Source: Phenylobacterium sp.
GTDB taxonomy: Bacteria > Pseudomonadota > Alphaproteobacteria > Caulobacterales > Caulobacteraceae
Length of the DNA stretch: 63,314 bases
NCBI RefSeq assembly: GCF_004299445.1
Contig: NZ_SCTC01000012.1
Location: 1 to 63,314 of the forward strand
Reading direction: 5' to 3'
Positions 18,853-28,985 of this stretch are shown here, piece by piece; position 1 is the stretch's first letter, and every line of letters starts with the position of its first letter. Below the pieces are notes generated by a model. The model did no database searches, had not been told where the DNA came from, and saw nothing but the letters and a program-made list of their open reading frames with translations. Both the position numbers and the translations under genes were made by a program.

Positions 18853-19281
18853 GTGATCCTGCGGCCCTTCGCCCTGCTGCTGCCGGCGCTGATCCCGTCG
18901 TGGAACTTCTTCGACGTCATCGCCCCCTCGCCGCGGATCGAGGCGGCGCGGTTGGCGTCCCCCGATGCGCAGCCGGTCTGGCGCGAGTTCCGGCCCCGGC
19001 CGCAGCGCGTCTCGCCCGGGGAAATGGTGCGCCGGTTGGTCTGGAACCCGCGCTGGAACGAGACCCTGTTCCTGGTCACCTGCGCCGAGCGGCTGGTTGA
19101 CCATCCCACGCGGCACAGCGAGGACGAGATCTTCCGGCGGATCGCCGCCGACCTGGTCCGCGAGCCTGGCGAGCCCTGGCTGGTGTTCCGGCTGGTGTTC
19201 GTCAGCCGCCAGGGCGAGGCGATCGAGCGGGAGGTGTTGTTCGAGGCGCAGCCGCGGCGGCTGGCGGAGCTGGCCCCGTGA
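18853..19281 (+). CDS. Small protein of unknown function paired with an HTTM protein
   Basis: A 142-residue protein starting at a GTG 14 bases after the LysE stop. The N-terminus is hydrophobic (LRPFALLLPALIPSWNFFDV), followed by a soluble part with REFRPRPQRVS and RRLVWNPRWNETLFLVTCAE. I do not recognise the family. Its stop overlaps the GTG of the next gene, so the two are probably functionally linked, perhaps as a lumenal or periplasmic partner of the membrane protein. Confidence 0.7.
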   Translation: MILRPFALLLPALIPSWNFFDVIAPSPRIEAARLASPDAQPVWREFRPRPQRVSPGEMVRRLVWNPRWNETLFLVTCAERLVDHPTRHSEDEIFRRIAADLVREPGEPWLVFRLVFVSRQGEAIEREVLFEAQPRRLAELAP

Positions 19282-19958
19282 CGTTCGAGAGCGCCGTCCG
19301 CCTGACCGAGATCCTGCTGGCGCTGGCCCTGGCGCAGCAGAGCCTGGAGCACCTGCGCGGGCCGCGCCGCGACCGCCTGCTGTTCGCCGGCCGGATCGGG
19401 CTGTGCGGACTGGTGATCCTGGGCTTGGCGCAGCCCTGGCCACTGGTCGGGCTGGCGGTGTTGTCGCTGGCCATTCTCCAGCGCTACCAGGGGCCCTACA
19501 ATGGCGGCAGCGACCGGATGGGCCTGCTGGCGCTGTGGTGCCTGACGCTGGCCCGCGTCCTGCCCGAGCCGGCCTGGCGCGAGCTGGCGTTCGGCTACCT
19601 GGGCCTGCAACTGGTGCTCAGCTACGTGATCTCGGGCTGGGTGAAGGTGATCAACCCCGACTGGCGCAGCGGCCGGGCGCTGGGCGACGTATTCCGGTTC
19701 AGCGCCTATCCGGTTAGCGAAGACCTGCGCGGCTGGGCCGAACGGCCGCGCGTGCTGGCGGCGATGTCCTGGGCGGTGATGGGCTTCGAGCTGGCCATGC
19801 CGCTGACGCTGATCTCCCGCGAGACGCTGATCGCGGGACTGGCGGCGGCGGCGGCCTTCCACCTCGCCAACGCCTGCCTGTTCGGGCTCAACCGCTTCTT
19901 CTGGACATGGCTCGCGGCCTATCCGGCGATCCTCTGGCTGCAGGCGCGGTTCTTCTAG
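19278..19958 (+). CDS. HTTM-type (VKG carboxylase-like) membrane protein
   Basis: A 226-residue polytopic membrane protein with six or more helices. It resembles HTTM domain proteins, which are related to the membrane part of vitamin K-dependent gamma-carboxylase: GPYNGGSDRMGLLALWCL, SYVISGWVKVINPDWRSG and ANACLFGLNRFFWTWLAAYP. It is much shorter than true carboxylases and lacks their lumenal domain. GTG start coupled to the upstream gene; the 3' end overlaps phoD by four bases. Confidence 0.75.
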   Translation: MTFESAVRLTEILLALALAQQSLEHLRGPRRDRLLFAGRIGLCGLVILGLAQPWPLVGLAVLSLAILQRYQGPYNGGSDRMGLLALWCLTLARVLPEPAWRELAFGYLGLQLVLSYVISGWVKVINPDWRSGRALGDVFRFSAYPVSEDLRGWAERPRVLAAMSWAVMGFELAMPLTLISRETLIAGLAAAAAFHLANACLFGLNRFFWTWLAAYPAILWLQARFF

Positions 19959-21601
19959 ACCTCGCTCAGCGCCGAGACGCCCTTGCCCTCGGGCCTGGCC
20001 TTGAAGCTCTTCACCACCTTGGTCTCGAAGGTCTTCGAGGTGATGGTCGAGACCGCGACCATGTCAGCGCGCGCCTCGTTGCGGGTGAGGGTGAGCAGCA
20101 CGTAGCCCTTCGAGACCTGGTCGTTGAACACCACGTCCTTGTTGGCCTTGGCGATCAGGTCGCCGGCGTTGATGCCGGGCGACAGCTCGCCGGCGCCGGG
20201 GCTGGTGATGCCGGTCGTGCCGAACTCGCAGGCGACGCGCTGGCCCGAGGCGTCGTGCAGTTCGTTGGCCCAGAACGCGTGGCTGTCGCCGGACAGCACG
20301 ATCGGGCGGGCGCCGGTCTTGCGGAACAGGCCATAGACCCGCTCGCGGTCGACGGGATAGCCGTCCCACATGTCGAGGCCGGCCGGCAGGCCCAGGGCTG
20401 CGGCCTGTTCGTAGCGCTGCACGCGCCGTTGGGCCGAGGCGGGGATGGCGGCGTACTGCTCGGCCGTCAGCTCCTTCTTCGGGCTGGGGTACATGACGTG
20501 GGCCATGACCACCTCGTTGCCGATCACCTGCCAGGCGTGGCCGGCTTTGACCGAGCGGGCCAGTTCGGCCGCGACCCAGACCTCCTGCTTGTCGCCCATC
20601 ATCCGGCGCTTGGGATCGGCCAGCTTGGCCTTCAGCTTGGTCAGGTCGCGCTTGCCGTCGACCTCGGGGGCGTCGCCGTCGAGGGTGACCTGCTGGTCGC
20701 GGGCGGTCAGCCGGGTCTCGATCATGATCAGGCTGGCCAGGTCGCCGAAGTCGAAGCTGCGCATGGCCGCTTCGGCCAGGCCGCCGCTCGCCGGCTCGCG
20801 GATCGGCATCCACTCGAAGTAGGCCTTCAGCGCCGCGGCCTTGCGGGCCGTCCAGTCGCCTTCAGCGCCGGGCGTGTGGTTCTGGGCGCCCATGGAGAAG
20901 CTGTCGTTGGCGGTCTCGTGGTCGTCCCAGACGACGATCCAGGGGGCCTTGGCGTGGGCCGCCTGCAGGCTGGGATCGGTCTTGTACTGCGCGTGACGGC
21001 GGCGATAGTCGTCGAGGCTGACGATTTCGCGCGGCGGATCGTGCGGCCGCTCGGCGGCGACGGGCGAGTCCATGCCGTAGGTGCCCGGCCCGCCGTACTC
21101 GTAGATGTAGTCGCCCAGGTGCAGCACCGCGTCGATACGCGGCGCGTCGGCGATGGCCTGGTAGGCGTTGAAATAGCCGTTGGGGAACAGCGAGCACGAG
21201 GCGACCGCAAGGACCACGTCCTGGGTCGCGCCCTTGGGCAGGGTGCGCGTGCGCCCCATCGGCGACTTCACCCCGGCGGCCTCGAACTCGAACGTATAGG
21301 CGCGGCCGGCGTCGAGCCCCGTGGCGTCGACCTTGACCGTATAGTCCCGCGACGGGCCGGTGACGCCCGAACCGCGCTTCGCTCCGCCGGCGCGGCGGTC
21401 GACGGGGTTAAGGCGCCAGACGTAGGCGATGTCGGCCCCGGGCTTTTCGGGCGTGATGCGGGTCCAGAGGATCACCCGATCCGGCCGGGGATCGCCCGAG
21501 GCGACGCCGTGCCGGAAGCTTACGGTGGAGCTTTGTGCGGCCGCAGGCGTTGCAGCCCCAAGACCCAGCAGCGTCAGCGCCTTGCGACGGTCGATCCGCA
21601 T
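19955..21601 (-). CDS. phoD: PhoD-like alkaline phosphatase
   Basis: A 548-residue secreted metallophosphatase of the PhoD family. It has an N-terminal Tat-type signal (DRRKALTLLGLG) and the fibronectin-like PhoD N-terminal domain (FRHGVASGDPRPDRVILWTR). Metal-site motifs are LHLGDYIYEYG, WDDHE and LSGDSHAFW. PhoD enzymes release phosphate from mono- and diesters and are usually induced by phosphate starvation; I could not identify a pho box. GGGGAG is eight bases before the ATG. Confidence 0.92.
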   Translation of the reverse strand: MRIDRRKALTLLGLGAATPAAAQSSTVSFRHGVASGDPRPDRVILWTRITPEKPGADIAYVWRLNPVDRRAGGAKRGSGVTGPSRDYTVKVDATGLDAGRAYTFEFEAAGVKSPMGRTRTLPKGATQDVVLAVASCSLFPNGYFNAYQAIADAPRIDAVLHLGDYIYEYGGPGTYGMDSPVAAERPHDPPREIVSLDDYRRRHAQYKTDPSLQAAHAKAPWIVVWDDHETANDSFSMGAQNHTPGAEGDWTARKAAALKAYFEWMPIREPASGGLAEAAMRSFDFGDLASLIMIETRLTARDQQVTLDGDAPEVDGKRDLTKLKAKLADPKRRMMGDKQEVWVAAELARSVKAGHAWQVIGNEVVMAHVMYPSPKKELTAEQYAAIPASAQRRVQRYEQAAALGLPAGLDMWDGYPVDRERVYGLFRKTGARPIVLSGDSHAFWANELHDASGQRVACEFGTTGITSPGAGELSPGINAGDLIAKANKDVVFNDQVSKGYVLLTLTRNEARADMVAVSTITSKTFETKVVKSFKARPEGKGVSALSEV

Positions 21602-21663
21602 GTTCGTTGCTCCCCGCTTCGAACGCCCTATGACCGATTCATACCACAGGAGTACGACAGCTC

Positions 21664-21981
21664 ATGTCCAGCGAAGGCCTTCACGTTCCCCGCGAGAAAC
21701 TCTCCAAGAAGACCCTGGAGCTCCACTATGCCATCGCCAGCCTGATGGAGGAGTTCGAGGCGGTGGACTGGTATCGCCAGCGGGCGGACGACACGGAGGA
21801 TCCGGAGCTGAAGAAGATTCTGCTGCACAACGCTCGCGAGGAGTTGGAGCACGCGGCGATGGTGCTGGAGTGGATCCGGCGCAACGACCAGGACGCCGAC
21901 GAGCAGCTGAGGGAGTATCTGTTCAAGGACGGCTCGATCACGGGCCATGAGGAAGGCGCCGCCGACAAGCATGGCCTCTGA
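21664..21981 (+). CDS. Encapsulated-ferritin-like (EncFtn) protein
   Basis: A 105-residue two-helix protein closely resembling the encapsulated ferritins of Rhodospirillum: SLMEEFEAVDWYRQRADDTE and EELEHAAMVLEWIRRND. Probable ferroxidase ligands are Glu30, Glu60 and His63, with Trp36 and Tyr37 nearby. In known systems EncFtn forms an annular decamer inside an encapsulin shell, loaded through a C-terminal LxxGSLK-like peptide. Here the tail ends in DKHGL and no shell gene is adjacent. The last 35 bases overlap the start region of the pseudouridine synthase. Confidence 0.87.
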   Translation: MSSEGLHVPREKLSKKTLELHYAIASLMEEFEAVDWYRQRADDTEDPELKKILLHNAREELEHAAMVLEWIRRNDQDADEQLREYLFKDGSITGHEEGAADKHGL

Positions 21982-22951
21982 AGCCGACGACGACGAGGTC
22001 TTCGGGCTGCGGGTGGTGACGCTCGCGGGCGGCGGGCGCGTGGACAAGGCGCTGGCCGAGGCGCTGCCCGAGTTCAGCCGCGCGCGGATTCAGGCGCTGA
22101 TGGCCGAGGGACGGGTCAGCCAGGGCGGCGCGCCCGTCTCGGACGGCTCGGCCAAGGCGGTCGCCGGCGACTACCGGCTGGAGATACCGCCGCCGATCGC
22201 CGCCGAGCCGAAGCCGGAGAATATCCCGCTGGTGGTGCTGTACGAGGACGCGCACCTCATCGTCGTCGACAAGCCGGCCGGCATCGCCATGCACCCGGCG
22301 CCGGGCAGCGAGAGCGGCACTCTGGTCAACGCCCTGCTGCACCACTGCGGCGACACGCTGTCGGGGATCGGCGGGGTGGCGCGGCCGGGGATCGTGCACC
22401 GGATCGACAAGGAGACCTCGGGCGTGGTCGTGGTCGCCAAGACCGACGCGGCGCACCAGGGGCTCTCGACGCTGTTCGCCGCCCACGACATCGACCGCGT
22501 CTATGTGGCCTTCACCCGCGGGGCGCCGTCGCCGATCAAGGGCACGATCGAGGGGGCCATCGGGCGCTCGCCGAACGACCGCAAGAAGATGGCGATGGTG
22601 AAGAGCGGCGGCCGCCACGCGGTCACCCACTACACCGTCGTTCGCACCTTCGGCCCGGTGGAGCGGCCGCTGGCCGCGCGGGTGGCGTGCCGGCTGGAGA
22701 CGGGCCGCACCCACCAGATCCGGGTCCACCTGGCCAGCAAGGGGACGCCCTGCCTGGGCGATCCGGTCTATGGCTCGGGCAGCCCGGCCGGGCCGGTGAA
22801 GGCCTGCATCGAAACGGCGCAGCTTTCGCGCCAGGCCCTGCACGCCGCGGTGCTGGGCTTCGTCCACCCGATCACCGGCGAGACGATCCGTTGCGAAAGC
22901 CCGCTGCCCCCCGACATGGCCCGGCTCGAGGCGCTGCTCTCGCAGCTCTAG
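21971..22951 (+). CDS. RluA-family 23S rRNA pseudouridine synthase
   Basis: A 326-residue pseudouridine synthase. An S4 RNA-binding domain (RVDKALAEALPEFSRARIQA) precedes the catalytic domain, with active Asp in VHRIDKETSG and the C-terminal motif ETGRTHQIRVHLA. The layout matches RluD-like enzymes, but the exact uridine target is uncertain. The ATG at 21971 is preferred; one at 21947 would add eight residues. It overlaps the EncFtn gene and the convergent VOC gene by four bases. Confidence 0.9.
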   Translation: MASEADDDEVFGLRVVTLAGGGRVDKALAEALPEFSRARIQALMAEGRVSQGGAPVSDGSAKAVAGDYRLEIPPPIAAEPKPENIPLVVLYEDAHLIVVDKPAGIAMHPAPGSESGTLVNALLHHCGDTLSGIGGVARPGIVHRIDKETSGVVVVAKTDAAHQGLSTLFAAHDIDRVYVAFTRGAPSPIKGTIEGAIGRSPNDRKKMAMVKSGGRHAVTHYTVVRTFGPVERPLAARVACRLETGRTHQIRVHLASKGTPCLGDPVYGSGSPAGPVKACIETAQLSRQALHAAVLGFVHPITGETIRCESPLPPDMARLEALLSQL

Positions 22952-23439
22952 GCGGCCACGGCGGCGTCAGCGGCGGCCTCGATCTCGGCGATGACGATCT
23001 TGTGCTGCTTGAGCATGGCCCCCATCGCCGCCTTCGCCCGGCGCGGGTCGGGGTCGCTTAGCAGCTGGCCCAGGCGGCGCGGGTTCACCTGCCACGACAG
23101 GCCCCAGCGATCCTTCAGCCAGCCGCAGGGACCTTCCTCGCCGCCCTCGGTCAGCGCCGCCCACAGCCGGTCGACCTCGGCCTGGTCGTCCGCCGCGATC
23201 GACAGCGAGAAGGCCTCGTTGAACTTGAACTCCGAACCGCCGTTCAGGGCCACAAAGCTGACGCCGTCGATCTCGAACTCGACGGTCATGACGTCGCCCT
23301 TCCGGTTCCCGCCCGGCGCGTCGTCGGGATAGCGGTGGGTCGCTGTGATCCTCGCGTTGGGCAGCAGTGAGACATAGAACGTCACGGCCGCTTCGGCCTG
23401 GCCGTGATCGAACCAGAGGAACGGGGACACCTTGGACAT
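22948..23439 (-). CDS. PhnB-like VOC family protein
   Basis: A 163-residue VOC-fold protein of the PhnB / 3-demethylubiquinone methyltransferase-like group: SPFLWFDHGQAEAAVTFYVS at the start, GSEFKFNEAFSLSI in the middle and GWLKDRWGLSWQVNPR near the end. Members are often misnamed methyltransferases; the actual role is unknown. The stop overlaps that of the RluA-type gene. Confidence 0.85.
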   Translation of the reverse strand: MSKVSPFLWFDHGQAEAAVTFYVSLLPNARITATHRYPDDAPGGNRKGDVMTVEFEIDGVSFVALNGGSEFKFNEAFSLSIAADDQAEVDRLWAALTEGGEEGPCGWLKDRWGLSWQVNPRRLGQLLSDPDPRRAKAAMGAMLKQHKIVIAEIEAAADAAVAA

Positions 23440-23595
23440 GAGGGGCTCCTAAGGGATTGGACGACCCCAAGGACGGAGGGTCCGGGCCAGTTCCGACACG
23501 GCGGCCACAAAAGGGCGACGCGCACCCGGCGACACCTCCGCCAGAAAAGCGCACGGTCATGCAGTTTTCCTATCCGGCCGATGAGGAACGGCGCC

Positions 23596-23624
23596 TTGTT
23601 GCTGCCATCCGAGCGGCGTAAAAA
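23596..23624 (+). promoter_or_regulatory. Possible housekeeping sigma promoter of rpoH
   Basis: ttgttg at 23596-23601 and taaaaa at 23619-23624, separated by 17 bases. This is a fair but not strong match to the -35/-10 consensus, placed 180 bases before the ATG. Based on pattern only. Confidence 0.3.
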
Positions 23625-23671
23625 TCCTGACCATGGAAGTCAGGCTTTCGTCGGGTCGTCTCTCCCAGCGA

Positions 23672-23702
23672 CCTAGCGTCACCGCAACCGCGTACCTATT
23701 TG
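23672..23702 (+). promoter_or_regulatory. Possible heat-shock (sigma-32) promoter of rpoH
   Basis: cctagc at 23672-23677, then 17 bases, then cctatttg at 23695-23702. The -10 fits alphaproteobacterial sigma-32 promoters well; the -35 has one mismatch in the CTTG core. In Caulobacter, rpoH is autoregulated from a heat-shock promoter, which makes this plausible. Confidence 0.33.
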
Positions 23703-23803
23703 TGGGTTGAGAGGGGACGATCGTCGACGCGCGCCCGGAGGGTTGAACCGGACCAGATGCGCGGCGGCCCGAAGAAAGTCCTTTTGTAGTGAGGGGATAG
23801 ACC

Positions 23804-24691
23804 ATGGCCGCGAACGCTATTGCCGTGATGTCGCCGGAAGGCGGGCTCAGCCGGTACCTGTCGGAAATCCGCAAGTTCCCCATGCTGGCCAAGGACGAGG
23901 AGTTCATGCTGGCCAAGCGCTGGCAGGAGCACAGCGACACCGAGGCCGCTCACCAGATGGTCACCAGCCACCTGCGCCTCGTGGCGAAGATCGCCATGGG
24001 CTACCGCGGCTACGGCCTGCCGATCGGCGAGGTGATCTCCGAGGGCAACGTCGGCCTGATGCAGGCCGTGAAGAAGTTCGACCCGGACAAGGGCTTCCGC
24101 CTGGCGACCTACGCCATGTGGTGGATCCGCGCCTCGATCCAGGAATACATCCTGCGCAGCTGGTCGCTCGTGAAGATGGGCACCACGGCGGCGCAGAAGA
24201 AGCTGTTCTTCAACCTGCGCAAGGCCAAGTCCGAGATCGCCGCCCTGCAGGAAGGCGATCTGCGGCCCGACCAGGTCAGCCAGATCGCCACCAAGCTGGG
24301 CGTGCTGGACGAAGAGGTCGTGTCGATGAACCGCCGCCTGAGCGGGGGCGACGCCAGCCTGAACGCCCCGCTGCGGTCGGACGGCGAGAGCGAATGGCAG
24401 GACTGGCTGGTCGACGACCAGACGCCCAGCCAGGAAGCCGTCATCGGCGACAACCAGGAAATGAACCTGCGCATGAGCCTGCTGGAATCGGCGATGACCG
24501 AGCTCAGCGAGCGCGAGCGCCATATCCTGACCGAGCGCCGGCTGAAGGACGAGCCGACCACCCTGGAAGAGCTGGCCGCCGAATACGGCGTCAGCCGCGA
24601 GCGTGTGCGCCAGATCGAGGTGCGCGCCTTCGAGAAGCTCCAGAAGAACATGCGGGCCGCGGCCAGCGAACGGAACCTGATCGAGGCCTAA
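23804..24691 (+). CDS. rpoH: RNA polymerase heat-shock sigma factor RpoH
   Basis: A 295-residue sigma-32. Region 2 reads GNVGLMQAVKKFDP and RLATYAMWWIRASIQEYILR. The RpoH-box segment is in AAQKKLFFNLRKAK, and region 4 carries the helix-turn-helix VSRERVRQIEVRAFEKLQ. It directs chaperone and protease genes under heat or misfolding stress. AGGGG precedes the ATG, and an intrinsic terminator follows the stop by 30 bases, so it is probably monocistronic. Confidence 0.96.
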   Translation: MAANAIAVMSPEGGLSRYLSEIRKFPMLAKDEEFMLAKRWQEHSDTEAAHQMVTSHLRLVAKIAMGYRGYGLPIGEVISEGNVGLMQAVKKFDPDKGFRLATYAMWWIRASIQEYILRSWSLVKMGTTAAQKKLFFNLRKAKSEIAALQEGDLRPDQVSQIATKLGVLDEEVVSMNRRLSGGDASLNAPLRSDGESEWQDWLVDDQTPSQEAVIGDNQEMNLRMSLLESAMTELSERERHILTERRLKDEPTTLEELAAEYGVSRERVRQIEVRAFEKLQKNMRAAASERNLIEA

Positions 24692-24721
24692 AGCCTCACG
24701 GTCTGGTGTCAGAGACGAGAC

Positions 24722-24752
24722 GGGCGGCCGGGGCGACCTGGCCGCCCTTTTT
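24722..24752 (+). terminator. Intrinsic terminator after rpoH
   Basis: An 8-bp perfect GC stem, gggcggcc at 24722-24729 with ggccgccc at 24740-24747 and a 10-base loop, followed directly by five T. It ends the rpoH transcript before the convergent ABC-F gene. Confidence 0.88.
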
Positions 24753-24766
24753 CGTTGGGCTCTGCT

Positions 24767-26395
<1,629 letters not shown>

Positions 26396-26406
26396 GGGGC
26401 GGCCTG

Positions 26407-26508
26407 CTAGAGCGCGCTGGGCGAAAGTGGAAGCCGGTTTCGCCCCGAAGCGCGCCCTAGATCAAAGAGTTCGAGCCCGTTCATTCGGGATCAGATGATT
26501 CCATCTGA
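26407..26508. repeat. Composite intergenic palindrome
   Basis: A long imperfect hairpin runs from ctag at 26407 to ctag at 26460, with gcgcgctgggcgaaa pairing against tttcgcc and agcgcgcc. A second small palindrome, tcagatg-attc-catctga, lies at 26491-26508. The composition resembles dispersed intergenic palindromes common in alphaproteobacterial genomes. It sits between the divergent ABC-F and kinase genes. Confidence 0.6.
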
Positions 26509-26610
26509 GCCCGACAGGCTCAGGCCGAGGGCGGATGGTCTCAGGGGCGCCCCTGGACGGTGACGCTTCGGCGCCCCATCTGGCCATGAGGCGCGAGGCG
26601 AAGGCGAGCG

Positions 26611-28230
26611 ATGGCCCGACGGCTTTTTTCCACCCAGCTGGTGATCGCACTGACGATCATGGCCTCCCTGGCTCTGGCGCAGGGGATGCTGGCGGGCTGG
26701 AACGCCAACCGCGCCGAGCATCAGGTGCTGCGCGGCCGCGTGGCCGGCGACCTGCAGTCCGGCTTCTGGGAGCTGTCAGCCACCAAACAACGCCTGCGGG
26801 CCTGGTCGCTGCGCGCGCTGATCGGGGCGGACCATGCGCCCGGCGACGGCGAGATGCTGCGCTTGCGGATGGCGGCCACCATCGACCGCCTGCAGCGCCT
26901 GAGCGCCGAGGCCGACCGGATGGACCGGGAGGCGGGGGTGGGTTCGGCCGAAGGGCCGGCGCGGGACGAGACCCTGGCGTTGCTGGAGTCCAGCGTCGTG
27001 GCGTTGAAGGAGCCCATCGCCGAGATCAACCGGCGGGGTCCGACCCGTGATGCGCGGACGGCCTGGGCCGCCATCGAGTCGGTGTTCGACCGGGGCGCCG
27101 GGCGTGACCTGCGCGAGCTATTGAACCAGCGGATCGAGACCGAGGCCGAGATCCTCAAACGCGCGCGGGCGGCGGCGGATCGCTCGCTGGAGCGGGTGGC
27201 CCTGATGACCACGGCCACCGCGGTGCTGCTGGGACTGACGGCGCTGGTGCTGGCGTTCTATTTCGCGCGCGCCCTGCGGCGGCCGCTGGCCGAGATGTCG
27301 GCGGTGGCCAAGGCGTTCGAGCAGGGCCAGCTGACCCACCGGATGCCAGCCGGCGGCTACAGGGAGTTCGCCCGCTTCGGGGACAGTATCAACCGCATGG
27401 CCGAGGAACTGCTGGCCCGGCGCGAGCAGGAGGCGGGCGCCCGGGCCCAGCTGGAGGTGCAGGTGGCGGCGCGCACCCGGGAGCTGGAGGCGGCCCTGGG
27501 CGAGCTGCGGCAGGCCGAGACCCGGCGACGGCAACTGCTGGGCGACATCAGCCATGAGCTGCGCACGCCGACCACGGCGATCCGCGGCGAGGCCGAGGTG
27601 GCGCTGCGCGGCGGGGCGAAGGCGGCGGAGACCTACCGCGAGGCGCTGTCGCGGATCAGCCAGGCGTCCCGGCAGATGGGAACGCTGATCGAGGATCTGC
27701 TGATGATGGCCCGCAGCGACGCGGAGGTGCTCTATCTGGACCTGACGGACCTGGACGCCAACGCGCCGCTGGAGGAGGCCCTCGCCGGCGCCTCGTCAAT
27801 GGCGCGGCAGCGGGACCTGAAGCTGTCGGTCGCGGTGGATCCCGCGCCCGCCATGGTGCGCGGGGACGGGCAGCGGCTGCAGCAGATCATGGCGCTGCTG
27901 CTGGACAATGCCCTGCGGTACTCGGCGCGTGGCGGCAAGGTGACGGTGACGGCAGGCCCCCATCCGGACGCGCCGGGAACGTGGCGACTGCGCATCGCCA
28001 ACGGCGGCGTGGGCGTGGCCCCGGAGGATCTGCCCCGGGTCTTCGAACGCGGGTTCCGGGCCGCAAATGCGCGGGCGCACCGGCCGGACGGCACGGGCCT
28101 TGGCCTGTCCATCGCCCGGGCGTTGGCCGAGCGACAGGGCGGGACGGTGTCGCTCGAGAGCTCCGAAGCCGAAGGCACGGTGGCGACCCTCAGCCTGCCG
28201 CTGACTGGCGCTCTGGCGTCGGTGGCGTAA
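26611..28230 (+). CDS. HAMP-domain sensor histidine kinase
   Basis: A 539-residue kinase. Membrane helices lie at about residues 9-29 and 198-218 around a 170-residue helical periplasmic sensor domain. HAMP follows at about 218-272, then a coiled coil and HisKA with phosphoacceptor His315 in GDISHELRTP. The ATPase domain has N-box LLLDNALRYS and G-box GTGLGLSIARA. The OmpR-type regulator starts nine bases downstream, so the two form a pair. The signal is unknown. Confidence 0.92.
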   Translation: MARRLFSTQLVIALTIMASLALAQGMLAGWNANRAEHQVLRGRVAGDLQSGFWELSATKQRLRAWSLRALIGADHAPGDGEMLRLRMAATIDRLQRLSAEADRMDREAGVGSAEGPARDETLALLESSVVALKEPIAEINRRGPTRDARTAWAAIESVFDRGAGRDLRELLNQRIETEAEILKRARAAADRSLERVALMTTATAVLLGLTALVLAFYFARALRRPLAEMSAVAKAFEQGQLTHRMPAGGYREFARFGDSINRMAEELLARREQEAGARAQLEVQVAARTRELEAALGELRQAETRRRQLLGDISHELRTPTTAIRGEAEVALRGGAKAAETYREALSRISQASRQMGTLIEDLLMMARSDAEVLYLDLTDLDANAPLEEALAGASSMARQRDLKLSVAVDPAPAMVRGDGQRLQQIMALLLDNALRYSARGGKVTVTAGPHPDAPGTWRLRIANGGVGVAPEDLPRVFERGFRAANARAHRPDGTGLGLSIARALAERQGGTVSLESSEAEGTVATLSLPLTGALASVA

Positions 28231-28239
28231 AGGACCGCC

Positions 28240-28959
28240 ATGCATATTCTGATCGTCGAGGACGACTCGCGGGTGTCGGACTTCCTGGACCGCGGGTTGC
28301 GGGCCGAGGGCTACAAGGTGCGCGTGGCGCGGGACGGGCCCTCAGGCCTGCAGGCGGCCGGCGAGATGGCGACCATGTTGGCGGAGCTGGACCAGGCAGG
28401 CGTAATCCTGCTGGACCTCATGCTGCCTGTCGTGAACGGGATGGAGGTCTGCCAGACGCTGCGGGCCGCCGGCAACATGACCCCGGTGCTGATGCTGACC
28501 GCGTTGGGAACCGTGGAGGACCGGGTGTCGGGCCTGCGCATGGGCGCCGACGACTATCTCGTGAAGCCGTTCGCCTTCGAGGAGTTGCTGGCGCGCATCG
28601 AGGCGCTGCTGCGCCGCCCCCGCAATCAGCGTGCGGCGCCGGAACGGCAGTTGCGGGTGCAGGACCTGGAGCTGGACCGCTCGACCATGCGGGTGTCGCG
28701 GGACGGGCGGGAGATCGTGATGACAGCGCGCGAGCTGGCGCTGCTGGAGCTGTTCATGTCGTCGCCCGGGCGGATCCTCAGCCGGGAGCGCATCCTGTCC
28801 AACGTCTGGGGGGTGGACGAGGACCCGCTGACGAACGTGGTCGATGTCTATGTGCGGCGGCTGCGCGCGAAGATCGACGACAGCGACCAGCCCTCGCTGA
28901 TTTCCACCGTGCGAGGGCTGGGCTATCGGATGGAGACGAGCGTCCGGGCCCCGGCCTGA
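28240..28959 (+). CDS. OmpR-family response regulator
   Basis: A 239-residue regulator. The receiver domain has acidic residues Glu7, Asp8 and Asp9, phosphoacceptor Asp59 in LLDLMLP and Lys109 in DDYLVKPF. The C-terminal winged helix ends in VDVYVRRLRAKIDD and STVRGLGYRM, typical of OmpR/PhoB DNA binding. It is the partner of the kinase nine bases upstream. The envelope genes encoded convergently to its right are candidate targets by position only. Confidence 0.94.
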   Translation: MHILIVEDDSRVSDFLDRGLRAEGYKVRVARDGPSGLQAAGEMATMLAELDQAGVILLDLMLPVVNGMEVCQTLRAAGNMTPVLMLTALGTVEDRVSGLRMGADDYLVKPFAFEELLARIEALLRRPRNQRAAPERQLRVQDLELDRSTMRVSRDGREIVMTARELALLELFMSSPGRILSRERILSNVWGVDEDPLTNVVDVYVRRLRAKIDDSDQPSLISTVRGLGYRMETSVRAPA

Positions 28960-28985
28960 ACCAGGACCCGTACGCCGTCGCCGGA

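Larger units (their letters stand above)
23440..23803. other. Divergent intergenic region upstream of rpoH
   Basis: A 364-base gap with no coding sequence. It should carry the rpoH promoters on the right and the VOC promoter on the left. Two promoter-like sequences facing rpoH are listed separately. The long leader before the rpoH ATG leaves room for post-transcriptional control, but I could not define a structure. Confidence 0.6.

Noticed and set aside
19907..21745. 612-codon frame antisense to phoD
   Set aside because: Shadow of phoD; composition typical of antisense GC-rich frames.
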